Assembly: GCA_049325315.1 (NCBI GenBank)
Contig: JBMONB010000074.1
Location: forward strand, 33,026 to 97,025
Length of the DNA: 64,000 nt
Direction: 5' to 3'
DNA from: JAWLHU01 sp049325315
Lineage (GTDB): Bacteria > Bacillota > Sulfobacillia > Symbiobacteriales > Symbiobacteriaceae
Under the pieces are notes generated by a model, which saw only the letters and a list, made by a program, of their open reading frames with translations, was not told where the DNA came from and ran no database searches. Each line of letters begins with the position of its first letter. Position 1 is the first letter of the stretch. Of the stretch, positions 1-7,976 are shown piece after piece. Both the position numbers and the translations under genes were made by a program.

Positions 1-894
1 GTCGTACTTGTGGCCGGTGGAACGGGGTTCATCGGTTCACACATTGTCAGGGAACTGATCAAGCAAGGTCATCGGGTAGTGGCAATGACCCGCAATCCGG
101 AGCGCTCCCGCAGCGGTGTCCCGGCGGGCGTAGACCTGCGGCAGGGGGATGTAGCCGATGCCGCCTCCCTGGAGCGGGCGCTGGCGGGTATCGATGCGGT
201 GGTGGCCGCTGTCCAGTTTCCGAACCACCCGGTGGAGAACCCGCGCAAGGGATACACCTATGTAAAGGTTGACGGCGAGGGAACGATCCGGCTGGTGGAG
301 GCGGCCCGGAAAAACGGTGTCAAGCGATTCGTCTACCTCTCCGGCGCCGGTACCCGGGAAGGGCAGACCGCCCCCTGGTTCAAAGCCAAGCTAATGGCCG
401 AGCAGGCGGTTCGCGACAGCGGGATCCCCTTCACGATCTTCCGTCCCTCGTGGGTATATGGGCCCGAAGACCGGAGCCTCAACAAGTTTGTCACCTTCGC
501 CCGGTGGCTGCCCTTTATTCCGGTGGTAGGCGACGGCAAGACACGGGTGCAGCCGGTCTTTGTGGGCGACCTGGCCCGGGCGGTGGCCGCCAGCATCGAG
601 ATGGAGGCGGCCGTCAACCAGGTGTACGAGATCGGCGGGCCGCAGGCGTTGACGATGGATGAGATCATCCGCACCATGCTGCGGGCCCTGGGCCGCAACC
701 GCCCGCTGGTGCATCATCCGGTCTGGTTCATGAAGCTGGCCACCATTCCCCTGCAGCTGCTGCCGACGCCCCCCCTCTCCCCCACCGCAGTCGACTTCGT
801 GGTCATGGAGGAGCCGGTGGACAATTCGGCCCTGCTGCGGGACTTCAAGCTCCAGCTGACCCCGCTGGAAGAAGGGCTCTCCTATCTCAGATAG
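1..894 (+). CDS. NAD(P)-binding epimerase/NDUFA9-like protein (5' truncated)
   Basis: Atypical short-chain dehydrogenase/reductase of the NDUFA9/complex-I-assembly-like group, probably binding NAD(P) on a Rossmann fold. The nucleotide-binding loop GGTGFIGSH is at the very start of the visible protein. Further on come VYLSGAGT and a divergent catalytic region around PSWVYGPED. The reading frame is open back to base 1 (codons for V-V-L precede the GTG at position 10), and the first beta strand of the fold would need those residues. The true start therefore lies just outside the window, and the GTG at 10 is unlikely to be the start. About 297 residues are visible, close to the family's usual size, so only a few are missing. 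The substrate cannot be told from sequence; members act on sugars, quinone-associated complexes or small electrophiles. A bidirectional terminator hairpin follows the stop. Confidence 0.85.
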   Translation, partial: VVLVAGGTGFIGSHIVRELIKQGHRVVAMTRNPERSRSGVPAGVDLRQGDVADAASLERALAGIDAVVAAVQFPNHPVENPRKGYTYVKVDGEGTIRLVEAARKNGVKRFVYLSGAGTREGQTAPWFKAKLMAEQAVRDSGIPFTIFRPSWVYGPEDRSLNKFVTFARWLPFIPVVGDGKTRVQPVFVGDLARAVAASIEMEAAVNQVYEIGGPQALTMDEIIRTMLRALGRNRPLVHHPVWFMKLATIPLQLLPTPPLSPTAVDFVVMEEPVDNSALLRDFKLQLTPLEEGLSYLR

Positions 895-905
895 CTCCTA
901 AAGAA

Positions 906-934
906 GCCCGCCCCTATCTCTACTGGGGGCGGGC
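906..934. terminator. Bidirectional terminator between convergent genes
   Basis: Nine-base arms GCCCGCCCC and GGGGCGGGC are separated by a short loop. Pyrimidine-rich runs follow on both strands (CTCTCT to the right, TTCTTT on the other strand). It lies between two convergent genes and overlaps the last codons of the methylase gene. Confidence 0.75.
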
Positions 935-3331
935 TCTCTCTATGCGGATGATCCCCTCTTGCACACGGTAGACCGGGCGCTGCCGGTACGTCCGCCCGTG
1001 CCGCAACGGGAAGGATCTGCCCAGGTATGAATCCAGGCTGCCCGTCTCTAACCCCCAGGCTCCACCCAGCAGGATCGCCAGCACCTCCGCTACTCGCTCT
1101 CCCGCCTCGCTCACGCCGATCTGCCCGCCAGCCCGGACCAGGGGCGCCAGGCTGTCCCACCGCTCCGCCAGCAGCGCCCCACCCCCGTAGCCCCCTGGCC
1201 GGCAGCGGCCCAGCAGAATCCCCAGGGCATAGCTCACCCAGGCCTCGGCCAACTCGGCAGGGGTACGGCGGGGCGGCTCCACCGGGTGAATTCGCTCCCG
1301 AATCGCAGCGCTCCCCCCGGGTGAGAGCCCAAGCCCTTCATCGATCAGCCTTTCCAGGAACGTCTCTCGCTCCGCCAGACGCAGGCGCAGGTCAGTCAGG
1401 TCGGACTGGTCGGGCAGCGGGGGCTGCCGGAAGTACGGGCTCAGCTCGTTCAGTTGATCGAGCCGCCGCGCCAAGTCGATGCACTCCGCCACCGCACCCG
1501 CCACCACCGCCCGGTCTACCCGGGGCCAGGGAATCCGGTTCAGGTCAGCCTCCACGATATTGACCGTCGGATTGAAGCCGGTCGTAAAGCCAGCGATGGG
1601 ATGGTTCAAAAGCGCCAGGAGCACCGGCTCATCCGCCAGGTCGTGCGGAAAAAGTGCGTTAGACGCCTGGTCGAAGAGGAAGCCAGGCGGCATGACCCGG
1701 GCGGTGACAGAGCCGCCGGTGACCGAACTGTAGGTCACCCCCTCCCGGAACTGGAAGGGAAGGTTGCGTATGGCGGCCCGGGGGAAGGAGCGCAGCTCAC
1801 GCCCCCCATCGCCCCAGTTTAGCACGTGAACGACATTGCCAAACCAGCGGACCGGGCCGCCTCCCTTCATGTAAGGAAACCAGCGCTTTGCTGAGCGGGC
1901 GGCCTCCGCAGTGGACCGGCAGTCGAAGTCGACCGCCTCCAGCCCCACCTCCCACCAATACCGCACAAACCGGCCGTTGTCGGCGGTGGTGATGCCCCGG
2001 CAGAACCGGGCGTGGTCGCCCAGCCGCTCCCCCCGCTGGTAACGACCGCGGAGCTCGTCGGGCAGCCAGTAGATCCAGGGCGTTCCGGGCAGATCACGGT
2101 AGGACGCCTGTGGGGTGCGGCGGAGGCCTTTCCCGCCGAGGGCGGCCTCCAGGGCGAACTGCTTCTCCTCTTCACCACCATCCAACAGGCGGATATAGAC
2201 CCCCTCGGCAGCAGCCCGCCGGACCGGGTCATCTTCCCGGCGGAGGACAAAGGCCGCTGTGTTCACCTTCTCGCCGCCGATCTCGGCAAAGGCGCCAGGT
2301 CCGAGGTGGGCCACGGTCTCAATCGCCGTCCGATCCAGAAGCGCCTTCCTGAGCGCCTCGTAGGAGCCGATGAACATGAAGGATGACTGAGCGATCATGG
2401 CCACCCGCCCGCCCGGCGCCAGCCACTCCACGCACCGCTGCAGAAAGGCGGTGTAGAGGTCGCCCTTCCCCTCGGGGTAGGCCGACTCCAGGTGGGCGGC
2501 CAGAGTGGGTTCGGCGTTCTTGCGGGCCATATAGGGTGGGTTGGTCAGCACCACGTGAAAGAGCCCCGCCGGTCCGGTCTCCCGGTCGAGCACCCCCAGC
2601 GGTGCGGGGACGCAGTATAGGTGGACCGGCTCGGCTCCAGCCTTCAGGCGGACCACCGACCGCGCCACCGCCAGCACGGCGGGGTCGATATCCACCCCGT
2701 AGAGGTTGTGCTCCAGGATCGCCCCGGGGATCTCCGCGACGGAGGTGACCGAGGGCGCAACGGGCCAGCCGGCCTCCCCGGCACGCTCCAGCTCCTCGGC
2801 GTAGCAGCGGGCCAGCAGGTCGTAGATGGCCAGGCCGAAGTGCATGGTCCCGCAGCCAGGGTCGAGCACCCGGATCTCCCGAGCCAGCCTTGGCCTGTCG
2901 ACCGTGGAGCCAGGGCCGGACTCCTCCCGGACCAGGTAGGCCAGTTCCCCCCGCAGTGACGAATCCGGGTGCATCTCCAGCCAGAGGCGGCCCAGGCTGT
3001 TCTCCACCAGGAAGCGGACGATCCAGGCTGGGGTGAAGAGCTGGGTCGCCGCCGGAATCTCCCCGGCCGGCACCTTCTCCCCCTGCTTGAGCAGCCGCTC
3101 GAAGACCCGCTCCTTCGCCTCCTCCTGGGCATACTGGTGCGCCCAGCCCAGGGTCTCGGGCTGGGTCCAGACCGGCTCCAGCACCGGGTCCGACAGCAGG
3201 CCGGCCAGGGCCGGATCTATGGTGGCACCCGTCATCCGGCGGGCCAAGAGGTCGATCAGCCCGTCCCGACCAAGCCGGGGCAGCAGTTCCAGCACCAGGG
3301 CCCGCAGGGCGGCCCGTTGAGTAGGGTTCAC
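920..3331 (-). CDS. PglX-like class I adenine-specific DNA methyltransferase (solitary)
   Basis: SAM-dependent N6-adenine DNA methyltransferase of the Eco57I/PglX type, 803 residues. Visible features are a helical N-terminal part, the PglX-like stretch TQLFTPAWIVRFLVENSLGR near residues 95-115, SAM motif I DPGCGT near 157, and catalytic motif IV NPPY near 264. A long C-terminal part probably recognises the target sequence. An in-frame GTG 35 codons into the open frame is chosen as start because GGGGAGGAG lies 8 bases upstream; the earlier codons have no such site. BREX PglX proteins are usually around 1200 residues. None of the other BREX genes (pglZ, brxC, brxL) and no restriction endonuclease gene is nearby, so this is probably an orphan methylase or a remnant of a defence locus. 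Whether it methylates DNA, and at which site, is unknown. Confidence 0.82.
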   Translation of the reverse strand: MNPTQRAALRALVLELLPRLGRDGLIDLLARRMTGATIDPALAGLLSDPVLEPVWTQPETLGWAHQYAQEEAKERVFERLLKQGEKVPAGEIPAATQLFTPAWIVRFLVENSLGRLWLEMHPDSSLRGELAYLVREESGPGSTVDRPRLAREIRVLDPGCGTMHFGLAIYDLLARCYAEELERAGEAGWPVAPSVTSVAEIPGAILEHNLYGVDIDPAVLAVARSVVRLKAGAEPVHLYCVPAPLGVLDRETGPAGLFHVVLTNPPYMARKNAEPTLAAHLESAYPEGKGDLYTAFLQRCVEWLAPGGRVAMIAQSSFMFIGSYEALRKALLDRTAIETVAHLGPGAFAEIGGEKVNTAAFVLRREDDPVRRAAAEGVYIRLLDGGEEEKQFALEAALGGKGLRRTPQASYRDLPGTPWIYWLPDELRGRYQRGERLGDHARFCRGITTADNGRFVRYWWEVGLEAVDFDCRSTAEAARSAKRWFPYMKGGGPVRWFGNVVHVLNWGDGGRELRSFPRAAIRNLPFQFREGVTYSSVTGGSVTARVMPPGFLFDQASNALFPHDLADEPVLLALLNHPIAGFTTGFNPTVNIVEADLNRIPWPRVDRAVVAGAVAECIDLARRLDQLNELSPYFRQPPLPDQSDLTDLRLRLAERETFLERLIDEGLGLSPGGSAAIRERIHPVEPPRRTPAELAEAWVSYALGILLGRCRPGGYGGGALLAERWDSLAPLVRAGGQIGVSEAGERVAEVLAILLGGAWGLETGSLDSYLGRSFPLRHGRTYRQRPVYRVQEGIIRIERARPQ

Positions 3332-3410
3332 GTAGGTCGCTCCTCCCCGATTCGTGACCCTTGGATCTTCGGCCCGGCCCGGGGCCGATCCTTCCGAGTC
3401 CAATGAGAAC

Positions 3411-3434
3411 GCCCCCCGGAGGTCTCCGGAGGGC
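3411..3434 (-). terminator. Hairpin downstream of flp pilin gene
   Basis: Ten-base arms with a four-base loop. On the minus strand the single imperfect pair is a G-U wobble, which favours that strand. The U-tract is poor (GTTCTCATT), so termination may be weak and the downstream methylase gene may be partly co-transcribed. Confidence 0.45.
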
Positions 3435-3451
3435 ATTACCGATTTCGCTGC

Positions 3452-3640
3452 TTACGTGCACGGACCGCCGGCTACAGCGTCGCAGATTTGCTGGAAGAGC
3501 TGTTGTAGGGCGCTCCCCATGGCGCTAACGGCAAGGGCCGCAGCGACTGCAATGAGGGAGACAAGCAGGCCGTACTCCAGTGTGCTCTGTCCATCCTGCG
3601 ATACAAGCAGCCGGCGAAGCCAGGCATGCGCCTGGACCAT
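3452..3640 (-). CDS. Flp/Fap-type pilin
   Basis: Small type IVb pilin of the Flp family, 62 residues. It has a short basic leader, then QSTLEYGLLVSLIAV, the hydrophobic N-terminal helix with the family's conserved Glu and Tyr. A longer GTG-initiated frame exists, but the internal ATG used here has AAAGGTGG nine bases upstream and gives the length typical of Flp pilins. The peptide would be processed by a TadV-like prepilin peptidase before the hydrophobic stretch and assembled by Tad/Cpa proteins. No such genes occur in this window, so the assembly machinery must be elsewhere or the gene is isolated. The C-terminal tail holds two cysteines (ICDAVAGGPC) that could form a disulfide. Neighbours give no functional link. 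Confidence 0.8.
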   Translation of the reverse strand: MVQAHAWLRRLLVSQDGQSTLEYGLLVSLIAVAAALAVSAMGSALQQLFQQICDAVAGGPCT

Positions 3641-3833
3641 TCGCCCCAACCACCTTTCGCTCAGGATTGTGACTGGCAACGGCCGCCGGGGCTCCCCCTC
3701 CACCGGTCGGTCTTACTAACTTCGCCCTCTTGCCTGGATAATCCTTCTAAATTGGCGGATCACATTGGGGCCACCCTTCTCTCTGCAGGAGAGTGACAGG
3801 CCGCACCGAATCCATCGAGCGGGAGGTGACCCC

Positions 3834-4910
3834 GTGCAGCCCGACTACCGTCTCCTCATTGACCGTGACAGCCCCGGCCGCTTTGAGCGGCTCTGCACCC
3901 TCCTGGCCCAGGTGGAACAGCTGGGCTCGCTTCGGCGCGCCACCGAGGCGCTCTCCACCTCGTACCGCTACGCCTGGGGGCTGATTCGCAAGGCGGAGGA
4001 GGCGATCGGGGCGCCGCTGCTGGTCAGCAAGGCGGGCGGGGCGGGTGGCGGCGGGGCCGAGTTGACCCCTGTCGCCCACGATCTGCTGCGCCGGCACCGG
4101 CTGCTCCAGCAGGAGCTGTCGAGTATTCTGGGGCCGGGGGCCCGCCATGACACCAGTGACCCGGTGCTCATGGCCAGCACCATCGGGCCGGTGGAGGCCG
4201 GGCTGGTGGATGCGCTGGTCACCGCCTACCGGGAGCAGACCGGGGCCTGGGTTCGCTACATTGCCGCGGGCAGCGGCCAGGCGCTGGTGGTGGCCCGCAG
4301 CGGTCGGGTCGACCTGGTGCTGACCCACGCCCCCGACCTGGAGGAGCAGTTCATTCAGGAGGGCTACGGCACCCGGCGCTACCCGCTGGCCTGCAACTCC
4401 TTCCTGCTCTGCGGACCCGCCGCCGACCCTGCCTTCATCGCCGGGGCGGGCTCGGCGCCCGAGGCGCTGCGGCGGATTGCTGTGGCAGGGGCGCCCTTTG
4501 TCAGCCGGGCGGACCAGTCGGGCACCCATGTGAAGGAGATGCAGCTGTGGGCAGCCGCCGGAATCGCCCCGGCCGGCCCCTGGTACGAGGTCTGGCCCCT
4601 GGGCGGGCAGGGAAACGCCGCCACCCTGCGCCATGCGGTGTCGACCGGGGCCTACACCCTGATCGACTCGGCCACCTTCACCATCGTGCAGCCACCGGGG
4701 TACGCTGTGCTCTGCCGCGCTGACCCACTTCTCCGGAACCTCTTCACCCTGATTCCGGTCCACCCGGGGCGCTTCCCCAAGGCCAACCATGCCGGGGCGG
4801 CTCGGTTCATCGCCTGGGCTACGGGGCCGGAGGGGCGGGCGGTCATCTCATCCTTCGGGGTGCGGGCGCACGGGCTGCCGCTCTTTCAACTGCCCGACCC
4901 CTGCGCGTAG
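3834..4910 (+). CDS. ModE-type HTH fused to TupA-like binding domain: one-component oxyanion regulator
   Basis: Predicted transcriptional regulator of 358 residues that senses an oxyanion directly. Residues about 5-95 form a ModE/LysR-like winged helix (GSLRRATEALSTSYRYAW). The rest resembles the tungstate-binding protein encoded just downstream: both share G[ST]GQALV, D-[LV]-x-HAP and the block AGAPF[VF]SR[AG]D[QN]SGTH. It has no signal peptide or lipobox, so it should be cytoplasmic, with the binding domain used as ligand sensor. The GTG start at 3834 is chosen because GGGAGGTGA lies just upstream; longer frames lack this. Classical ModE uses a small TOBE (molbindin) domain instead. The gene lies immediately before tupABC in the same direction and most likely controls it through the two inverted repeats in between. 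The nature of the ligand (tungstate or molybdate) is inferred. Confidence 0.85.
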   Translation: MQPDYRLLIDRDSPGRFERLCTLLAQVEQLGSLRRATEALSTSYRYAWGLIRKAEEAIGAPLLVSKAGGAGGGGAELTPVAHDLLRRHRLLQQELSSILGPGARHDTSDPVLMASTIGPVEAGLVDALVTAYREQTGAWVRYIAAGSGQALVVARSGRVDLVLTHAPDLEEQFIQEGYGTRRYPLACNSFLLCGPAADPAFIAGAGSAPEALRRIAVAGAPFVSRADQSGTHVKEMQLWAAAGIAPAGPWYEVWPLGGQGNAATLRHAVSTGAYTLIDSATFTIVQPPGYAVLCRADPLLRNLFTLIPVHPGRFPKANHAGAARFIAWATGPEGRAVISSFGVRAHGLPLFQLPDPCA

Positions 4911-4914
4911 AGGA

Positions 4915-4943
4915 TTGTCAGGCGTCCGAAAACGCGCTATGCT
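4915..4943 (+). promoter_or_regulatory. Candidate sigma-A promoter for tupABC
   Basis: TTGTCA and TATGCT are separated by 17 bases, located 100-130 bases before tupA. The -10 hexamer lies inside the first inverted-repeat operator, as expected for repression by promoter occlusion. Confidence 0.5.
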
Positions 4944-4959
4944 TTAGGAGAGCATAACG
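4935..4959 (+). promoter_or_regulatory. Inverted-repeat operator 1 upstream of tupA
   Basis: CGCTATGC and GCATAACG are separated by nine bases, with one mismatch between the arms. The site overlaps the -10 region of the candidate promoter. It is one of two near-identical sites, so a dimeric regulator such as the adjacent ModE-TupA chimera is the likely ligand. Confidence 0.6.
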
Positions 4960-4996
4960 GTGGCCGTGTCAACCGGGCCGCCGTTCTTTTCACCCC

Positions 4997-5020
4997 CGTT
5001 ATGCAAGAGAGAGCATAACG
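4997..5020 (+). promoter_or_regulatory. Inverted-repeat operator 2 upstream of tupA
   Basis: Perfect eight-base arms CGTTATGC and GCATAACG are separated by eight bases. The centre is about 61 bases from that of operator 1, roughly six helical turns, which would suit cooperative or looping binding. It lies just before the tupA ribosome site GGGAGGGA. Confidence 0.65.
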
Positions 5021-5042
5021 AATTCGGGAGGGACCGCATCCC

Positions 5043-5900
5043 ATGAAGTGGCTGCGCCAACTCGCCGCCCTGGTGGCCACCGCCGCCCTGCTGAGCGGCT
5101 GCGGAGCGGGTTCGACGCCCGGCTCATCGGACCGGACGGTGATTCTCGCCACCACCACCTCCACCCAGGACAGTGGCCTGCTGGACGTACTGCTCCCGCT
5201 CTTCGAGAAGCAGAGCGGATACCAGGTAAAGCCCATCGCTGTGGGGACCGGCCAGGCGCTGGTCATGGGGGAGCGGGGCGAGGCGGATTTGCTCCTGGTC
5301 CACGCCCCCGCCTCGGAGCGGGTCCTGGTGGAGAAGGGCGTGGCGGTCAACCGCCGGCTGGTGATGCACAACGACTTTGTCATCGTGGGCCCCCCCGGCG
5401 ACCCGGCCGGGGTAAAGGGGGTCCGAACCGGGGCGGAGGCGCTGGCCCGCATCGCTCAGGCCGGGGCGCCCTTCTTCTCCCGAGGCGACAACTCGGGCAC
5501 CCACCAGAAGGAGCTCGCCCTCTGGAAGGCCACAGGGTTGACCCCGGAGGGCCGGTGGTACCAGCAGACCGGCTCCGGCATGGGGCAGACCCTGAACGTG
5601 GCCAGTGAGAAGGGTGGCTATGCCCTCACCGATCGGGCCACCTTTCTCTCGCTGCGCAAGCACCTGAAGCTGGAGCTGGTGCTGGAGGGCGATGCACCAC
5701 TCCTGAACATCTACCACGTGATGCAGGTCAACCCGGCGAGGTTCGACCGGGTAAACGCTGAGGGGGCGAAGGCGCTGGCCGACTTCTTCCTCTCGCCCGA
5801 GGCGCAGGAGGCGATTGGCCGGTTCGGTGTGGACCGCTACGGTCAGCCGCTCTTCTTCCCCGATGGCGGCAAGCAGGAGTCCGATCTGGCAGGGGGGTAG
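5043..5900 (+). CDS. tupA: Tungstate ABC transporter substrate-binding lipoprotein
   Basis: Extracellular binding protein for tungstate (possibly also molybdate), anchored by lipid at Cys20 in the lipobox LSGC after a short hydrophobic signal peptide. The mature protein begins with the family signature ILATTTSTQDSGLL, the TTTS oxyanion-binding loop. It continues with VGTGQALVMGERGEADLLL and the SRGDNSGTHQKE block typical of TupA. Its 285 residues match the family. The ATG start has GGGAGGGA upstream. It is the first gene of tupABC, with four bases before tupB. It shares a clearly recognisable ligand domain with the regulator encoded immediately upstream. Tungstate uptake would serve tungsten or molybdenum cofactor enzymes, none of which is encoded in this window. 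Confidence 0.93.
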   Translation: MKWLRQLAALVATAALLSGCGAGSTPGSSDRTVILATTTSTQDSGLLDVLLPLFEKQSGYQVKPIAVGTGQALVMGERGEADLLLVHAPASERVLVEKGVAVNRRLVMHNDFVIVGPPGDPAGVKGVRTGAEALARIAQAGAPFFSRGDNSGTHQKELALWKATGLTPEGRWYQQTGSGMGQTLNVASEKGGYALTDRATFLSLRKHLKLELVLEGDAPLLNIYHVMQVNPARFDRVNAEGAKALADFFLSPEAQEAIGRFGVDRYGQPLFFPDGGKQESDLAGG

Positions 5901-5904
5901 CCCT

Positions 5905-6603
5905 ATGGACCTGTTCGGCGAGTCGATCGCACAGGCGATTCGGATGCTCGGCTCCAATGACCCGGAGGTCTGGCGGATCACCCTGCTCACGCTGCGGGTC
6001 TCGGGCACGGCGACGCTGATCAGCGTGCTGGTCGGGGTCCCGCTGGGGGTCTTTCTGGCGCTGCTGCGGGTCTCCAGCCGGGGGTTCCTGGTCAGCCTGA
6101 TCAACTCGGGCATGGGGCTCCCGCCGGTGGTCGCGGGGCTCCTGGTCTCCATGCTGCTCTCCCGCTATGGCCCGCTGGGCCACCTGGACCTGATCTTTAC
6201 CCCGACGGCGATGGTGATCGCCCAGAGCGTGATCGCCGTGCCCATTGTCACCGGCTTTACCCTGGCCGGGGTGCAGCAGCTGAACCCGCGGCTGCCGCAC
6301 CAGATTCTGGCCCTGGGCGCCTCGCGCCCGCAGCTCTACTGGCTCCTGATTCGAGAGGCCCGGCTGGCGGTGCTGGCCGCCATTATGGCCGGGTTCGGGC
6401 GGGTGGTGGCCGAGGTGGGCGCCTCGATGATGGTGGGCGGCAACATTCAGGGGCAGACCCGGGTCCTGACCACCGCCACGGTGATGGAGGTCAACAAGGG
6501 CGAGTACCCGATTGCCATCGCTCTCTCGTTCATTCTCCTGATGCTGGTCTGGCTGGTCACCTACGGCCTGACCTGGCTCCAGCAGAGGGGGCGAACCTCA
6601 TGA
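5905..6603 (+). CDS. tupB: Tungstate ABC transporter permease
   Basis: Inner-membrane permease of the tungstate importer, 232 residues with about five to six hydrophobic segments. The ABC-permease coupling loop is at LALGASRPQLYWLLIREA, followed by AGFGRVVAEVGASMMVGGNI, a typical TupB/ModB stretch. The open frame extends into tupA, but the ATG four bases after the tupA stop is the sensible start, with a G-rich ribosome site spanning the tupA end. Its stop overlaps the start of tupC in an ATGA arrangement, indicating translational coupling and a stoichiometric complex with TupC. Confidence 0.93.
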   Translation: MDLFGESIAQAIRMLGSNDPEVWRITLLTLRVSGTATLISVLVGVPLGVFLALLRVSSRGFLVSLINSGMGLPPVVAGLLVSMLLSRYGPLGHLDLIFTPTAMVIAQSVIAVPIVTGFTLAGVQQLNPRLPHQILALGASRPQLYWLLIREARLAVLAAIMAGFGRVVAEVGASMMVGGNIQGQTRVLTTATVMEVNKGEYPIAIALSFILLMLVWLVTYGLTWLQQRGRTS

Positions 6604-7355
6604 GCGCCCTGCTGGAGGTAACGGGGCTCTCGGTGGAGCGGGGCGGCCGCCGGGTGGTCGACGTGGAGCGCCTGGCCATTGCGCCGGGCGAGGTGCTGGC
6701 GGTGATCGGCCCCAACGGGGCAGGCAAGTCGAGCCTGCTGCACGGGCTGGCGCTGCTGGAACCGGCCCGGTTTGCGCAGTACCGCTGGGCCGGGCGGGCG
6801 GTCAGGCTGCCGGAGGAGGCGCAGGCGCTCCGGCGGGAGATGGCGGTGGTCTTCCAGCAGCCGCTCCTGCTGGACGGCTCGGTGCTGGAGAATGTGGGCA
6901 TGGGGCTGAAGCTGCGGGGCCAGCCCGCCTCCCGCTGGCGGCAGGAGGCCCAGGCAATGCTCGACCGGCTCGCCATCGGCCACCTGGCCCAGCGCCCGGC
7001 CCGGCAGCTCTCGGGGGGCGAGGCGCAGCGGGTCTCCATCGCCCGGGCGCTGGCAACCAGGCCCCGCTTGATCTACCTGGACGAGCCCTTCGGGGCGCTG
7101 GACGTGCTGGCCCGCTCCGCCCTGCTGCGGGACCTGAAGGCGCTGCTGACCGCCGAGGGTACGGCGGCGCTCTTCGTCACCCACGACTTCACCGAGATTC
7201 CGCCCCTGGCCGACCGGGTGGCGGTTATGGACTCCGGCCGGGTGGTGCAGATTGGCACGCCGCAGGCGGTCTTCAACCAGCCCGCCACCGATCTGGTGCG
7301 GGAGCTGGTGCAGGTGGCCCACGATCTGGTTCGGACGCTACGAACACCCCGGTAG
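6600..7355 (+). CDS. tupC: Tungstate ABC transporter ATP-binding protein
   Basis: Cytoplasmic ATPase subunit of the tungstate importer, 251 residues. Walker A GPNGAGKSS is near residue 39, the Q-loop at VVFQQPLLL, the signature LSGGEAQRVSIARAL, Walker B LIYLDEPFGALD, and the switch histidine in VTHDF. It lacks the C-terminal TOBE domain that ModC proteins carry, which fits TupC. It overlaps the tupB stop by four bases (ATGA) and is the last gene of the operon. A 62-base gap without an obvious terminator leads to the signal peptidase gene, so read-through is possible. Confidence 0.92.
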   Translation: MSALLEVTGLSVERGGRRVVDVERLAIAPGEVLAVIGPNGAGKSSLLHGLALLEPARFAQYRWAGRAVRLPEEAQALRREMAVVFQQPLLLDGSVLENVGMGLKLRGQPASRWRQEAQAMLDRLAIGHLAQRPARQLSGGEAQRVSIARALATRPRLIYLDEPFGALDVLARSALLRDLKALLTAEGTAALFVTHDFTEIPPLADRVAVMDSGRVVQIGTPQAVFNQPATDLVRELVQVAHDLVRTLRTPR

Positions 7356-7417
7356 GCAGGAAGCGAGCCAGCCGGGGTGGAATTTTACCTGGATGAGATG
7401 GATCGGGGGATGGGTCG

Positions 7418-7933
7418 ATGAATGAAAAGTGGCGTCCATACGTCTCGTTCTTGAAGGACATCGCCCTCGGTGTTGTCCTCTGGTTTGTGATCACCCAGTT
7501 CGTCGGCGAGGCCCGGCAGATTCCGTCGGGCTCCATGGAGCCGACGATTCAGATCGGCGACCGCGTGTGGACCGACAAGCTCTTCCTGCGCTTCGGGGAG
7601 ATCCAGCGGGGCGATATCGTCGTCTTTTCCCCGCCCGAGCCCTCGGAGTACCCCTATATCAAGCGGGTGATCGCCGTGCCCGGTGACACGGTCGAGGTGA
7701 AGGGCGGCAAGGTGATTATCAACGGGTCGCCGGTTGCGGAGCCCTATGTGGTGGAGCCGCCGATCTACAACTATGGCCCGGCGAAGGTGCCACCCGGGGA
7801 GTACTTCGTGCTGGGCGACAACCGGAACCACTCCAACGACAGCCACCGGTGGGGCTTCCTCCGGCGGGAGAAGATCTCCGCCCGGGCGGTCTTCCGGTTC
7901 TGGCCCTTCGACCGGCTGGGTGCGATCGAGTAG
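7418..7933 (+). CDS. lepB: Type I signal peptidase
   Basis: Membrane-bound serine protease that removes Sec and Tat signal peptides on the outer face of the membrane. One N-terminal membrane segment (residues about 12-30) is followed by the catalytic serine box PSGSMEPT with Ser39, then the catalytic lysine in YIKRVIAVPGD (Lys82), and the conserved GDNRNHSNDSHRWG box near the C-terminus. At 171 residues it is of the short Gram-positive (SipS) type. GGGGGATG lies before the ATG. It is followed by a strong bidirectional terminator shared with the convergent map gene. Confidence 0.95.
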   Translation: MNEKWRPYVSFLKDIALGVVLWFVITQFVGEARQIPSGSMEPTIQIGDRVWTDKLFLRFGEIQRGDIVVFSPPEPSEYPYIKRVIAVPGDTVEVKGGKVIINGSPVAEPYVVEPPIYNYGPAKVPPGEYFVLGDNRNHSNDSHRWGFLRREKISARAVFRFWPFDRLGAIE

Positions 7934-7941
7934 CAGCGAAA

Positions 7942-7971
7942 AACCCCCTCTCCAGCGTCGGAGAGGGGGTT
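7942..7971. terminator. Bidirectional terminator between lepB and map
   Basis: Perfect 12-base arms (AACCCCCTCTCC and its complement) with a six-base loop between two convergent genes. On the minus strand a TTTTTC tract follows. The plus-strand tract is weaker. Confidence 0.85.
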
Positions 7972-7976
7972 CGTGC

